Origin: ATM1 sp003577165
GTDB taxonomy: Bacteria; Armatimonadota; Fimbriimonadia; Fimbriimonadales; ATM1
Length of the DNA stretch: 64,000 nucleotides
Direction: 5' to 3'
Assembly: GCA_030263715.1 (NCBI GenBank)
Contig: SZPM01000003.1
Location: forward strand, 124,001-188,000
The notes under the pieces were generated by a model that saw only the letters and a program-made list of their open reading frames with translations, had not been told where the DNA came from and ran no database searches. Numbering within the stretch: the first letter of the stretch is position 1; every line of letters begins with the position of its first letter. Below are positions 25,562 through 33,749 of the stretch, in pieces. The position numbers were made by a program, and so were the translations under genes.

Positions 25562-27000
25562 AAGATGTATTTCGAGAGGTCAACGTCTCTTACGAGGTCG
25601 CTCAATTTCTCGCGTACCGCGTCGGCATCGATTCTCACCGTCGTTCGCTTGGGGTTCGGCGCGTCGAAAAGGGCGTCTTCCAGTAAGCGCTCCATGATCG
25701 TGTGCAGCCGTCTCGCGCCGATGTTCTCGGTCTTCGAGTTCACTTCGTGAGCCATGGCCGCGATCGCATCGATCGCATCGTCGGTGAATTCGAGATTCAC
25801 TCCGTCCGCTGCGAGAAGCAGTTGGTATTGCGTCGTCAGCGCGTTCTTGGGTTCTGTGAGGATTCTGCGCAAGTCCGCTTCACCGAGGTCGCTCAGTTCG
25901 ACGCGAATCGGAAGCCGCCCCTGCAGTTCGGGAATCAGATCGCTCGGTTTGCTGATGTGAAACGCACCGGCGCCGATGAAGAGAATGTGGTCGGTCCTTA
26001 CCGAACCGAACTTGGTGACGACCGTCGAACCTTCAATGATGGGCAGCAGGTCTCGCTGAACGCCTTCTCGGGACACGTCCGGTCCTGCGCCCCCCTCCCG
26101 GCCGGCGATCTTGTCCAGTTCGTCTATGAAGACGATGCCAGTCTGTTCGGCCCGCTCGATCGCCTCCCGCTGAAGTGCGGACCGATCAATCAGCTTAGCG
26201 GCCTCCTCTTCGGTGAGCAGTTCCTTCGCCTCGCGGATGGGCACTTTGCGCGACGTGTGCCGCGTCCCGAACGCGGAGTTCAACTTCGAGGACAAATCGA
26301 ACCCCATCTCCTCCATCCCTTGAGGCGAAAACACTTGCAGGAACGGCGAATTGGACTCTTCCACTTCGATCTCGACCGTCTCGTCGTCTCGCAAGCCTTC
26401 GGCGATCTGCTGGCGCACTTTCTCCCGCCGCCTTTGGTAAGCCGCTTCCGCCTTCTCGTCCTCCTTGTCCTCTTGTTGAGGTTCGGACGACGGCGAATCA
26501 GATCGCGCGCGCAGCAAGTGTTCGACGGCGGCGGCGAAATTCTGCTCGTGGCTCCGAGCGCGCGCCTCGTGGGTCGGCTTAACGATCAGGTCCGTCAGTC
26601 GTTCGATCGCCAAGTGGAGCGCCTTCGGTCGGACTTCTTCGATCTTCTCCGTTTCGACAAGCCGCACCGCGACGTTGACGAGGTCGCGAACGATGCTCTC
26701 CACGTCGCGCCCTACGTATCCGACTTCGGTGAATTTCGTCGCTTCGACCTTCACAAACGGAGCCCGCACCAACTGAGCGAGCCGTCGCGCGATTTCCGTC
26801 TTGCCGACACCCGTTGGCCCGATCATTAAGATGTTCTTCGGGATGATGTCTTCGCGCTGTCCCGGTGGAAGTTGCTGACGACGGTACCGGTTGCGAATTG
26901 CGACCGCCACGGCTCTCTTTGCGTCGTTCTGGCCGATGATATATCGGTCCAGTTCTGCAACAATCTCTCGCGGCGTCAGATCCTCGATCGGAAGGCCCAT
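25558..27000 (-). CDS. hslU: ATP-dependent protease ATPase subunit HslU
   Basis: A 480-residue AAA+ unfoldase that feeds the HslV peptidase. LTPREIVAELDRYIIGQNDAKRAVAVA starts the protein; Walker A is GPTGVGKTE, pore motif EVGYVGRD, Walker B IVFIDELDKIA, arginine-containing sensor GARRLHTIMERLLED, and the C-terminal DLSKYIL that docks into HslV. The I-domain holds a charged stretch (EPQQEDKEDEKAEA). SD GGAGG precedes the ATG, with TAGACT 12 nt upstream. hslV is not adjacent; instead hyuB follows with a 4-nt overlap. Confidence 0.96.
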   Translation of the reverse strand: MGLPIEDLTPREIVAELDRYIIGQNDAKRAVAVAIRNRYRRQQLPPGQREDIIPKNILMIGPTGVGKTEIARRLAQLVRAPFVKVEATKFTEVGYVGRDVESIVRDLVNVAVRLVETEKIEEVRPKALHLAIERLTDLIVKPTHEARARSHEQNFAAAVEHLLRARSDSPSSEPQQEDKEDEKAEAAYQRRREKVRQQIAEGLRDDETVEIEVEESNSPFLQVFSPQGMEEMGFDLSSKLNSAFGTRHTSRKVPIREAKELLTEEEAAKLIDRSALQREAIERAEQTGIVFIDELDKIAGREGGAGPDVSREGVQRDLLPIIEGSTVVTKFGSVRTDHILFIGAGAFHISKPSDLIPELQGRLPIRVELSDLGEADLRRILTEPKNALTTQYQLLLAADGVNLEFTDDAIDAIAAMAHEVNSKTENIGARRLHTIMERLLEDALFDAPNPKRTTVRIDADAVREKLSDLVRDVDLSKYIL

Positions 27001-27066
27001 GGGAACCTCCGAAGTCTACCCGAGAGCTATGTGAACCACGGCGAGAATGGAGCGTCAAACCGGAAT

Positions 27067-27699
27067 ATGACGGCGCAATTCATCGCCTCGTTAGGCTGCA
27101 TCTTGACTCTCCAGGTCGCCGCGCAGCGCCCGAGAGACAACTCGCCTGCGCTCGGCTCTCTTGCGCCCGAATTCACCGCGAAGTACCTCGGCCGGGACGA
27201 GACGTTCAGCCTGCAGTCCAACTTTGGCAAGGTCCCAACGGTTCTGATATTCGGCAGTTACACCTGACCTCCATTCCGTGCGCAGGCTGCGCAACTCGAA
27301 TCACTCTATAAGCGCTACAAGGATCGGGCCGACTTCAAAGTTGTCTACATTCGTGAGGCGCATCCGGAAGACGGGTGGCAAGTTCCGCAAAACAAGAACC
27401 AAGGGGTGATTTACAACGAACCCAAGACCCTGGCCGAGCGCGAATCCATCGCATCCCATTGTGCAAGGGCGCTCAACCTCTCGATTCCGATCCTGATCGA
27501 CGGCATGGACGATGGCATCGAGAAGCGATACAGCGGTTGGCCCGATCGCATCTTCATCGTAGACAAGGCGGGGAAGATCTCATACAAGGGTGAGCCCGGA
27601 CCCGCAGGTTTCAAACCTCGAGAGGCGGAAGCCGCACTAAACAGACTTCTGCTCGAAAGCGAAGCTACAGACCGATCACCATTCGCACCCAAGACTTGA
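27067..27699 (+). CDS. Iodothyronine deiodinase-like selenoprotein (in-frame UGA read as selenocysteine)
   Basis: A 210-residue frame interrupted once, by TGA at 27265-27267 (codon 67). Both sides belong to one thioredoxin-fold protein of the deiodinase family: before it VPTVLIFGSYT, after it PPFRAQAAQLESLYKRYKD, then VVYIREAHPEDGW. The deiodinase active site is GSxTUPPF with Sec, and EAHxxDGW is the second hallmark, so the TGA sits exactly where Sec is expected. A hairpin with loop AGGCT begins 11 nt after the TGA. A signal peptide (MTAQFIASLGCILTLQVAAQ) suggests export. Bacterial members probably act as peroxiredoxin-like or dehalogenase enzymes; the substrate is unknown. The 3' end overlaps the convergent glycosyltransferase by 35 nt. 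sel genes are not in the window. Confidence 0.85.
27279..27293 (+). promoter_or_regulatory. SECIS-like hairpin after the Sec UGA
   Basis: TGCGC (27279-27283), loop AGGCT, GCGCA (27289-27293): a 5-bp perfect stem. The first loop G is 18 nt after the UGA, inside the range known for bacterial SECIS elements (about 16-37 nt), with a G in the first two loop positions as the usual pattern requires. It is within the coding region, as bacterial SECIS elements are. Confidence 0.6.
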
Positions 27700-28552
27700 G
27701 TCGCAACGGATTCCGCTTCACCGATTCGAAGTACGCCCTTCTGGCATCCGCCGTCCGGCCGAGTTGAGCGTACTCCGTGCCCAAGCACGCCCACGAGTGC
27801 GCGAGCGCGCGCATCATCCGCGTTTGATCGGCGGCAAGCCGGAGCAGTTCGTCTTCGCACGCGTGAATTCGCTCCGTACGAATCAGAATTTCGTCGAGAA
27901 CGACGGGCTGCTTCTTCGCAGAGGCCATTTCCTCGTGGATGCGATAGCCTGTAAGGCGTTCGGCGACGTATGCGAATTCCCAGTGCTTGGACACTCGGAG
28001 CCACATGTCCCAGTCGCCGGAACCGTATAGCCGCTCGTCGAAACCGCCCTCTCGCTCAAAAGCATCTCGCCGAAGAAGCACAGACGAGGCAACGACGTGG
28101 TTGTGCAGGATCATCGCTTCGAGCACGCGACCAGACTCCGTGGAAGGCCACGCGAATCCGAACGGGTTCTCCTTCGTCTCCCGTCCCTCGGAGTCTACGA
28201 AGATCCCGCCTGTGTGAACTAATCCGACTTCCGGCTTGGAATTCAAGATGGCGACTTGCGCCGCCAATTTGTTCGGCATCCACAGGTCGTCCGAGTTGAG
28301 AATTGCGAGGTAGTCGCCCTTCGCTTCGCGAGCGCATCGGTTGAGCGTCGCATAAGTCCCCTGATTCTCCTGCTCGGAGAGTCGAATTCGATCGCCGCAT
28401 GCGCGGAGATACTCGACGGAACCGTCGGCGCTGCCGTCGTCGACCACGACGATCTCGTAGTCGGAAAACGTCTGTCCCCAGACACTCTCCAGGCAGGCCG
28501 GGAGGAACCTAAGGTGGTTGTAGGAAGGGATGAGAACGCTGACCGAGGGCAA
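27665..28552 (-). CDS. Glycosyltransferase family 2
   Basis: A 295-residue GT-A enzyme. The N-terminal SVLIPSYNHLRFLPACLESVWGQ is the classic GT2 opening, then YEIVVVDDGSADGS and the metal-binding ILNSDDLWMPNKL; ERLYGSGDWDMWLRV is the acceptor-side conserved segment. The C-terminal 80 residues are helical. Acceptor and donor cannot be read. The start is TTG at 28552, supported by a perfect TATAAT 8 nt upstream and by the canonical N-terminus. It converges on the deiodinase-like gene with 35 nt of overlap. Confidence 0.88.
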   Translation of the reverse strand: MPSVSVLIPSYNHLRFLPACLESVWGQTFSDYEIVVVDDGSADGSVEYLRACGDRIRLSEQENQGTYATLNRCAREAKGDYLAILNSDDLWMPNKLAAQVAILNSKPEVGLVHTGGIFVDSEGRETKENPFGFAWPSTESGRVLEAMILHNHVVASSVLLRRDAFEREGGFDERLYGSGDWDMWLRVSKHWEFAYVAERLTGYRIHEEMASAKKQPVVLDEILIRTERIHACEDELLRLAADQTRMMRALAHSWACLGTEYAQLGRTADARRAYFESVKRNPLRLKSWVRMVIGL

Positions 28553-28560
28553 CCTTCAGG

Positions 28561-28566
28561 ATTATA
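28561..28566 (-). promoter_or_regulatory. -10 box of the glycosyltransferase gene
   Basis: A perfect TATAAT on the minus strand, 8 nt before the TTG start codon, with no Shine-Dalgarno. nuoF's own -10 box lies 30 nt away on the other strand, so this is a compact divergent promoter pair. Confidence 0.55.
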
Positions 28567-28596
28567 CGGCATCGGTTCGTCAGCCGAGAGCGTAGG

Positions 28597-28602
28597 TAGA
28601 AT
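28597..28602 (+). promoter_or_regulatory. -10 box of nuoF
   Basis: TAGAAT, 9 nt before the nuoF ATG, with no Shine-Dalgarno in between. Confidence 0.5.
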
Positions 28603-28611
28603 CCGACCGGA

Positions 28612-29937
28612 ATGCCGGAACGCAGACTGCTCCTGGAACACACCAACGATCCCGCCTATCGCACCCTCGACGGCTACCTCGCAAAGGGCGGCTACCAGGG
28701 GTTGAAGAAGGCGCTGGGACTGGACCGCCAAGCGGTGATCGACGAAATCAAGGCGAGCGGATTGAGAGGTCGGGGCGGCGCGGGATTTCCCACTTGGATC
28801 AAATGGAACGGCATTCCGAAGGACACTTCGAAGCCTCATTACGTTCTGTGCAACGCCGACGAAGGCGAGCCCGGCACTTTCAAAGACAAGGAACTGATGG
28901 AGAACACTCCGTTCCTCGTCATCGAAGGGATGACCATCGCAGCGCATGCGACTCAATCGAAAGTGGGCTACATCTACATTCGAGGTGAATTCGTGGATGC
29001 GGCCCGGGCGATCAAGTCGGCCATAGACGAGGCGTATGCGAACAACTACTTGGGGAAGAACATCTTAGGCTCGGGCCTCGACTTCGACCTTTACGTGCAC
29101 CTCGGCGCCGGATCCTACGAATGTGGAGAAGAAAGCGCTCTGATGAGCAGCCTGATGGGCGAGCGAGGCATGCCGCGCCTCAAGTTCCCCCACGCCCCCC
29201 TCCCGACGATCGCGGGGCTCTGGGATTGCCCGACGGTGATCAACAACGTCGAGTCCTACGCCTGCGCCCCGTTGATTCTCGATAAGGGCGGCGCATGGTA
29301 CGCGCAATTCGGCGCATCCACCAAGAACTCAAGGGGCACGAAGATCTTCAGCGTTTCGGGGCATGTGAACCGACCGGGGAACTACGAGGTCGAATTCGGC
29401 ACAACTCTCGGCGAACTCCTCGAACTGGCGGGCGGAATGAAGGGCGGCGCGCTCAAGGCGTGCGTTCCCGGCGGCTCGTCCGTGCCGATGCTCGACGCGA
29501 AGACGACGATGGACGCCGTCATCGGCTACGAAGAACTTGTGGAAGCCGGGAGCATGGTGGGATCCGGCGGGTGCATCTTCTTGAACGAGCACACCTGCAT
29601 CGTCACGTTCATCTGGCGGACTTCGCTTTTTTACGCGAAAGAGTCCTGTGGCAAGTGCACGCCGTGTCGAGAAGGCACGGACTGGTTGGTGAAGGCCCTC
29701 AACCGAATTCGGGAGGGTGGTGGCAAGCCGGGAGACATCGAACTGCTCGAAGAGATCTGCTCACAGATTGACGGCCGGTCGTTCTGCGCCCTCGGCGATG
29801 CGGCGGCGTGGCCCGTCGTCGGCGCGATCAAAGTTTTCCGCGATGAGTTCGAGTACTTCATCCAGAACGGGCGAAGCAAAGTCGCCACACCGCAGGCAAG
29901 AGAGATGTGGCCCGAGCAACCCTTCAGTCACGCGTGA
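28612..29937 (+). CDS. nuoF: NADH-quinone oxidoreductase subunit F
   Basis: A 441-residue NADH-binding subunit of respiratory complex I. FMN/NADH site: GLRGRGGAGFPTWIKWN, NADEGEPGTFKD, and YIYIRGEF; GAGSYECGEESALMSSLMGERGMPRLKFP follows. The [4Fe-4S] N3 cluster ligands are in ESCGKCTPCREGT plus the downstream Cys in DGRSFCALGD. It normally sits beside nuoE and nuoG; here neither is adjacent and it has its own promoter. It could also serve a NAD-reducing hydrogenase or formate dehydrogenase, but the close match and length favour NuoF. Confidence 0.93.
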   Translation: MPERRLLLEHTNDPAYRTLDGYLAKGGYQGLKKALGLDRQAVIDEIKASGLRGRGGAGFPTWIKWNGIPKDTSKPHYVLCNADEGEPGTFKDKELMENTPFLVIEGMTIAAHATQSKVGYIYIRGEFVDAARAIKSAIDEAYANNYLGKNILGSGLDFDLYVHLGAGSYECGEESALMSSLMGERGMPRLKFPHAPLPTIAGLWDCPTVINNVESYACAPLILDKGGAWYAQFGASTKNSRGTKIFSVSGHVNRPGNYEVEFGTTLGELLELAGGMKGGALKACVPGGSSVPMLDAKTTMDAVIGYEELVEAGSMVGSGGCIFLNEHTCIVTFIWRTSLFYAKESCGKCTPCREGTDWLVKALNRIREGGGKPGDIELLEEICSQIDGRSFCALGDAAAWPVVGAIKVFRDEFEYFIQNGRSKVATPQAREMWPEQPFSHA

Positions 29938-29948
29938 CCCGACAAGGA

Positions 29949-29963
29949 GTGCCCTGAGGGCAC
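29949..29963 (+). terminator. Short hairpin after nuoF
   Basis: GTGCCC-TGA-GGGCAC, a 6-bp stem with a 3-nt loop 11 nt after the nuoF stop. There is no T-run, so termination is only a possibility. Confidence 0.3.
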
Positions 29964-30192
29964 CGACCGAATCGGGTGGGACGGCTACACGACTCACACC
30001 GATGCTATGGATATCCAACGTATCTGATCCACCCCGTCCTGCCGCTTCGTCTTCCGCGTCCGTGTCCCACGGAGGATTCATCAGCAAGAATCGAAACGCA
30101 ACCCATGCAAAAGTTCCGCCTGCTGCACCCCATGTTACTTCCGGGATCGAAGGCGGCGCACATGGATAGGCTCCGATGGTCGGTCCAAGGTG

Positions 30193-30222
30193 TTGACGAT
30201 CTCACGCCTGACGTAATAGAAT
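30193..30222 (+). promoter_or_regulatory. Promoter of the 30229 gene
   Basis: TTGACG (30193-30198), an 18-nt spacer, TAGAAT (30217-30222), then exactly 6 nt to the ATG. The only case in this set with a good -35 besides dtxR. Confidence 0.6.
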
Positions 30223-30228
30223 CACGTA

Positions 30229-30867
30229 ATGCCAAGTCTCAAAGTGGGCGAAATTGCTCCACCACCGTTCATGGCGAGGTGGCCGGAATACGCGATCTCA
30301 GCGATTCGACTTGACAGCCTCTTGATGGATGAGGTCTCCATAATGCTAGCCGTAAGCTCGATAGAGTCCTATTTCTCAGCCGCCCGCATCCAAAAAAAGC
30401 GTATCGGGAAGGCAATCGCCAAACTGAACCGTGGCACGGGAGTTCAAGATTCGAATCTGCATAGCGAGGTCCATTTTTACTTGGTTTGTGTGAGCAGGAT
30501 TGCGTCTTTCGCGCGGTTCGTCGCGGGGTGTACGCGGTTCCCACGAGTTGCACGAGTTCTTAAGCGACACAGGAAGATTCTGGATGCATCTGTCAAGATG
30601 CGAAACCACCTGGAGCACATTGAGGAGCGGTTTCCTGGAGGAAATAAGAGATCCAGGCTTGTTGCCCCGGGTGACCTCTTCAACACTTGGGGAACGACAA
30701 TGAGCTTCGGTGGTGAACCTCTCGAGTTCGGTCCAAGTCACACCGATGCAATTCGGACATTTGTCTCGGAGTTCAGGCGTGCACTCCTCTACGACAAGAT
30801 CGAATCGATGGCCGAGGCGGACCCTGACCGCCTGGCGGTTCTGCTGAGGCGGGACGCAGGGAGGTAA
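30229..30867 (+). CDS. Unknown protein with a HEPN-like RX4H motif
   Basis: A 212-residue, mostly helical, cytoplasmic protein without membrane segments. Around residue 125 it has SVKMRNHLEHIEERF: the R-N-x3-H arrangement (RX4H) is the signature of HEPN-domain RNases and nucleotide-binding proteins, which are common in toxin-antitoxin and phage-defence systems. The preceding helix (LDSLLMDEVSIMLAVSSIESYFSAARI) could be the other HEPN helix. I recognise no closer family. A strong promoter with a leaderless start supports that it is a real gene. No obvious antitoxin (nucleotidyltransferase) gene is adjacent. Confidence 0.65.
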   Translation: MPSLKVGEIAPPPFMARWPEYAISAIRLDSLLMDEVSIMLAVSSIESYFSAARIQKKRIGKAIAKLNRGTGVQDSNLHSEVHFYLVCVSRIASFARFVAGCTRFPRVARVLKRHRKILDASVKMRNHLEHIEERFPGGNKRSRLVAPGDLFNTWGTTMSFGGEPLEFGPSHTDAIRTFVSEFRRALLYDKIESMAEADPDRLAVLLRRDAGR

Positions 30868-31257
30868 GGAAAGCTGGTCGGATCGGAAAGCTGCCCGTCT
30901 GATCCCACGCCGGTTGAGTCTGTCCGCGGCTCGCCATGGACGGTAGGTGCACGGCAGCAAGCCTGCACCCCAATGTGTGAAGGCTCGGAATTGGTCGCAA
31001 GATCTCCCTGTACCGCAAAGCAAGTTCTGCCGGGTTGCTCCGTCCCACTAGGCGTCGCAGCGTAGACTGGAGTAGTTCTTTCGGGGGCTTTCGGACCGGG
31101 GATCCTGGGGAGAGTGTTAGCGTGCCTGGTTGTCCGATGCCGGAGTCGTGCCGCATAATGGCTACCGTAATTCGCCCATGGCGGGGGACGACCGGCCGGC
31201 CGCCCACTGCACCGCGATCTTGCTGAGTGCTTATCACGCGGAATGAGAGGAGGAGTT
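30868..31257. other. 390-nt intergenic region
   Basis: No credible gene. The only promoter-like element is TTGTCC (31130-31135), 18 nt, CATAAT (31154-31159), which could drive the 31258 gene with a leader of about 90 nt. Minus-strand open frames here have no codon structure or recognisable domain. Confidence 0.4.
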
Positions 31258-31773
31258 ATGACATTCAAGGAATACTACGGTGAGCCATTTCGCTCTGATC
31301 TCGGTGCCATCGTCGCCTCATGCCCGTCCCTGCATTCTGACTGGCAAGATGTCGTGGTTCAGCCCCGCACTCTATCTATTGAGAATCCTGCCATCAACGG
31401 CCTGACCCTCGAGCGAAGAAATCTGTTTGCGACTGCCCTATTCTTTACAGTGCTAGTTGATCAAGTGTGCTACACTCATTTTCGCGCCTACTATCCGCAG
31501 TTCCGAGACCTAACGCGCTACCCCAAGTTCCGCGGCGACTGTCCAGGCGGCTGCCATTCTCACCTTCATCCGAAATCTATTTTCAATGCAATCGGCTCAC
31601 CTCACGGCCCAGCCTACAACTGGTCAGGTAGAGCAAGATTTGTTGATGATGCAATCGAAATAATGCGCGCCGAAGTACTTGATTTCTTCAACACCCACCT
31701 CAATGCAGTTGATGGAGAGGACTTTTGGCGTCGATGTGTTGAAGAGATGCCGCAGAGAACTAGAGTGAGGTGA
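31258..31773 (+). CDS. Hypothetical protein
   Basis: A 171-residue soluble protein, start supported by GAGGAGGAG just before the ATG (an in-frame ATG at 31243 lies before that site). Composition is rich in Phe, Tyr, His and Arg. The middle holds FRGDCPGGCHSHLHPKSIF, whose Cys and His residues could bind metal, but the spacing matches no zinc motif I know. The C-terminus is a helix with DFFNTHLNAVDGEDFW. No family recognised. Neighbouring intergenic regions on both sides suggest a recently acquired or loosely organised segment. Confidence 0.6.
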   Translation: MTFKEYYGEPFRSDLGAIVASCPSLHSDWQDVVVQPRTLSIENPAINGLTLERRNLFATALFFTVLVDQVCYTHFRAYYPQFRDLTRYPKFRGDCPGGCHSHLHPKSIFNAIGSPHGPAYNWSGRARFVDDAIEIMRAEVLDFFNTHLNAVDGEDFWRRCVEEMPQRTRVR

Positions 31774-31964
31774 ATAGTGCAGTGCAACATTTCTTAGGTA
31801 TGCACCTAATCACCGGAGCCGGCAACTGGTGCCGACAGGTTCATCAAAAGCCATCCACGGCTCGCGCAAAGAGTATCCTTGTGAGCCCGGAATCGAGCCG
31901 CCACGCCAAATCGCGTTCGCACCGAAGGATGCACTTTACGTAGCGCAATCGAGTCGTTTGAGAT

Positions 31965-32900
31965 TTACCGCGCAGATCGCCGGATCGCGCGCGCCTTGTC
32001 TCGGTTCACGAGACGAGCCTCCGCATTCGCAACCACTCGATCGAGCCATCGCAGCAGCGCGACCGGCTTGGGTGGCGACTGCGAGTCGGGCGAAACGCGC
32101 GACCCGGGAAGCGGCAACTCCTTCGGAATGAAATACGTTCGAAAGACCCAGTCCCAAACCGGAAGCGCGAACACTCCTCCGATCGCCTGATTCACTCGAA
32201 TCCGAGAGTGGTGCATCAGGTGGAAAGCGTACCAAGTGCGAAAGAACCGGCTTCGCTCCACCCGCTCCTTCCAATGTTTGTCGTAATCGAGGTGCTCGAC
32301 CGCGTGTTTGATTTCATAGAGCGCAAAGGACGCAGTCACTGCGATGTAGCCTGACAGCAGAAGCGGCGCGTTGACAAACCACAACTGCGCTGGAATGAGC
32401 GCCAAACTGAACAGCAGCCAAAAACTCAACAGTGCATAGGCCGGAAATGCGGACGACTCGATCTGCTCCGGCGAGATGATCGGGTACTTGTTGCGCACTC
32501 GGAGTCGCCCTTCAGTGTCTTCCGTGTTCGCGAGTTCCCGCACGTGCGTGTGGGAGTGATGTTCTGTGTGCTTTCGCTTCATCGGCCGCAGCAGACTCCA
32601 GAAAGCGCTGTGCAATACGTATCGGTGAAAGAAATACTCGAAGAGCCCGAGCAAAAGGTGAATGAGTGCGAACCAGCCGACGTAGGCATACCAGGGCGCG
32701 GACAGCTGGGAGGCGAGAACATCAGGCCGTATCGCCTTCCAGATGAAGTAATTCAGGACAAGCCAAACGGCAGTTTGAGCGATGACGAAAACTGAAAAAT
32801 GCCAGAACGAGAATCCGATCGCGGACGGATCTCGGTAAATTATGAAGCGTTTCAAAATATCCTGAGCCTCTGCCTCGCGGGCGCAACGCGCACTGTTCAA
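31965..32900 (-). CDS. Fatty acid hydroxylase/sterol desaturase family membrane protein
   Basis: A 311-residue integral membrane di-iron oxygenase. About four membrane segments and the histidine boxes HRYVLH, HTEHHSHTH, HAVEH and HLMHH mark the fatty acid hydroxylase superfamily, whose members hydroxylate or desaturate lipids. The substrate is unknown. The frame opens with TTG at 32900, preceded by AGAGGA; an internal TTG (32852 region, LKRFIIYRDP) is an alternative start. A TATAAT lies 44 nt upstream of 32900. No close operon partner. Confidence 0.82.
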   Translation of the reverse strand: MNSARCAREAEAQDILKRFIIYRDPSAIGFSFWHFSVFVIAQTAVWLVLNYFIWKAIRPDVLASQLSAPWYAYVGWFALIHLLLGLFEYFFHRYVLHSAFWSLLRPMKRKHTEHHSHTHVRELANTEDTEGRLRVRNKYPIISPEQIESSAFPAYALLSFWLLFSLALIPAQLWFVNAPLLLSGYIAVTASFALYEIKHAVEHLDYDKHWKERVERSRFFRTWYAFHLMHHSRIRVNQAIGGVFALPVWDWVFRTYFIPKELPLPGSRVSPDSQSPPKPVALLRWLDRVVANAEARLVNRDKARAIRRSAR

Positions 32901-32944
32901 GGGTCCTCTTTGATGATTGCGCGTACGGCGAGGCTCGAATCGGA

Positions 32945-32950
32945 ATTATA
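32945..32950 (-). promoter_or_regulatory. -10 box of the hydroxylase gene
   Basis: A perfect TATAAT on the minus strand, 44 nt upstream of the proposed TTG start and just after the terminator hairpin of the preceding gene. Confidence 0.45.
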
Positions 32951-32957
32951 CCTGGGG

Positions 32958-32998
32958 GCTCGCCGGGGGCCCACGCGTTGGACGGGCTCCCGGCGAGC
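32958..32998 (-). terminator. Hairpin between the SLBB gene and the hydroxylase gene
   Basis: GCTCGCCGGG (32958-32967) pairs with CCCGGCGAGC (32989-32998), and the inner GCCC/GGGC extends the stem to about 15 bp with one G-T pair. It follows the SLBB stop by 18 nt. No T-run follows on the minus strand. Confidence 0.6.
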
Positions 32999-33016
32999 GA
33001 AAGGGTGGTCGGGGGA

Positions 33017-33634
33017 TTACTTCACCAGGAGCAGAATGAGGAGGCCCACCACGATGATCGTCAGAAGTTCACGGTCGGATGCGGCCATGCTTCGGGCGTG
33101 CGGGACTTCGATGCGATCCGCGGGCTGCACGAGGAAGTCGCCTCCATCGGAGTCGTCATCCAGGTTGAGCACGTAGATCTCGGGCCCTGCGTCACCGGCG
33201 TTCCGTGTCACTTTGACGACGGAAGCGTCCGTGATCATTCCTCCTGCGCGGGAGAGCGCTTCGCGCACATTCAAGCCTCCGGCAAACTCGACGTAGCCAG
33301 GACTTCCCACTGCGCCGGAGACGTGCACGTACTTGCCTTCGTCGCGAACGGGCACGTCGACCCTGTCACCCGGTCGAATCAGGCAGAGGGGACCCGGCAG
33401 CGTAGCGTTGTACACGGATTGATGGCCCTCCCGGAACTGAACGGCGATACGCATCGCGTCCGCATCGGGGCGCAGACCCCCTGCGGCGTGGATCGCCTCG
33501 CGGAGCGGGATCGGTTTATCGAGGGAGAGGGCCTTCGGTTCGTTGACTGCGCCGGAGACGACGACTTTGGTCGAACTCACAGGCAGGGTTCCGAGGACGA
33601 TTCCGGCGAGCGCCGGAGCAAGAAGCAGTTTCAT
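33017..33634 (-). CDS. SLBB-domain protein (polysaccharide-export-like)
   Basis: A 205-residue exported or membrane protein. After a signal-like N-terminus (MKLLLAPALAGIVLGTLP) there are two SLBB-type beta-grasp repeats, VVVSGAVNEPKALSLDKPIPLREAIHAAGG and its counterpart VHVSGAVGSPGYVEFAGGLNVREALSRAGG, separated by RPGDRVDVP. The C-terminus ends in a membrane helix LLTIIVVGLLILLLVK. These repeats are found in Wza-type polysaccharide exporters, but the PES domain is absent. SD AGGAGG precedes the ATG. Confidence 0.8.
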   Translation of the reverse strand: MKLLLAPALAGIVLGTLPVSSTKVVVSGAVNEPKALSLDKPIPLREAIHAAGGLRPDADAMRIAVQFREGHQSVYNATLPGPLCLIRPGDRVDVPVRDEGKYVHVSGAVGSPGYVEFAGGLNVREALSRAGGMITDASVVKVTRNAGDAGPEIYVLNLDDDSDGGDFLVQPADRIEVPHARSMAASDRELLTIIVVGLLILLLVK

Positions 33635-33749
33635 GCGTTTCCTCCTTCTGTTGCTTCGCTGCCCGCAAATGTAGCGGGCACGTGACAGAAGACGGTGCCG
33701 CCCGCGGCGAGAGTTCGGCCTTACCCCGAGGATTCAGGAGGCCAAGCCG

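Noticed and set aside
27067..27699. Deiodinase-like gene as an ordinary pseudogene
   Set aside because: A random stop falling exactly on the Sec position of the active-site motif, with an intact frame on both sides and a SECIS-like hairpin, is much less likely than selenocysteine.
29717..30228. Possible small gene between nuoF and the 30229 gene
   Set aside because: The open frame overlaps the 3' end of nuoF in another frame, with no ribosome-binding site or domain.
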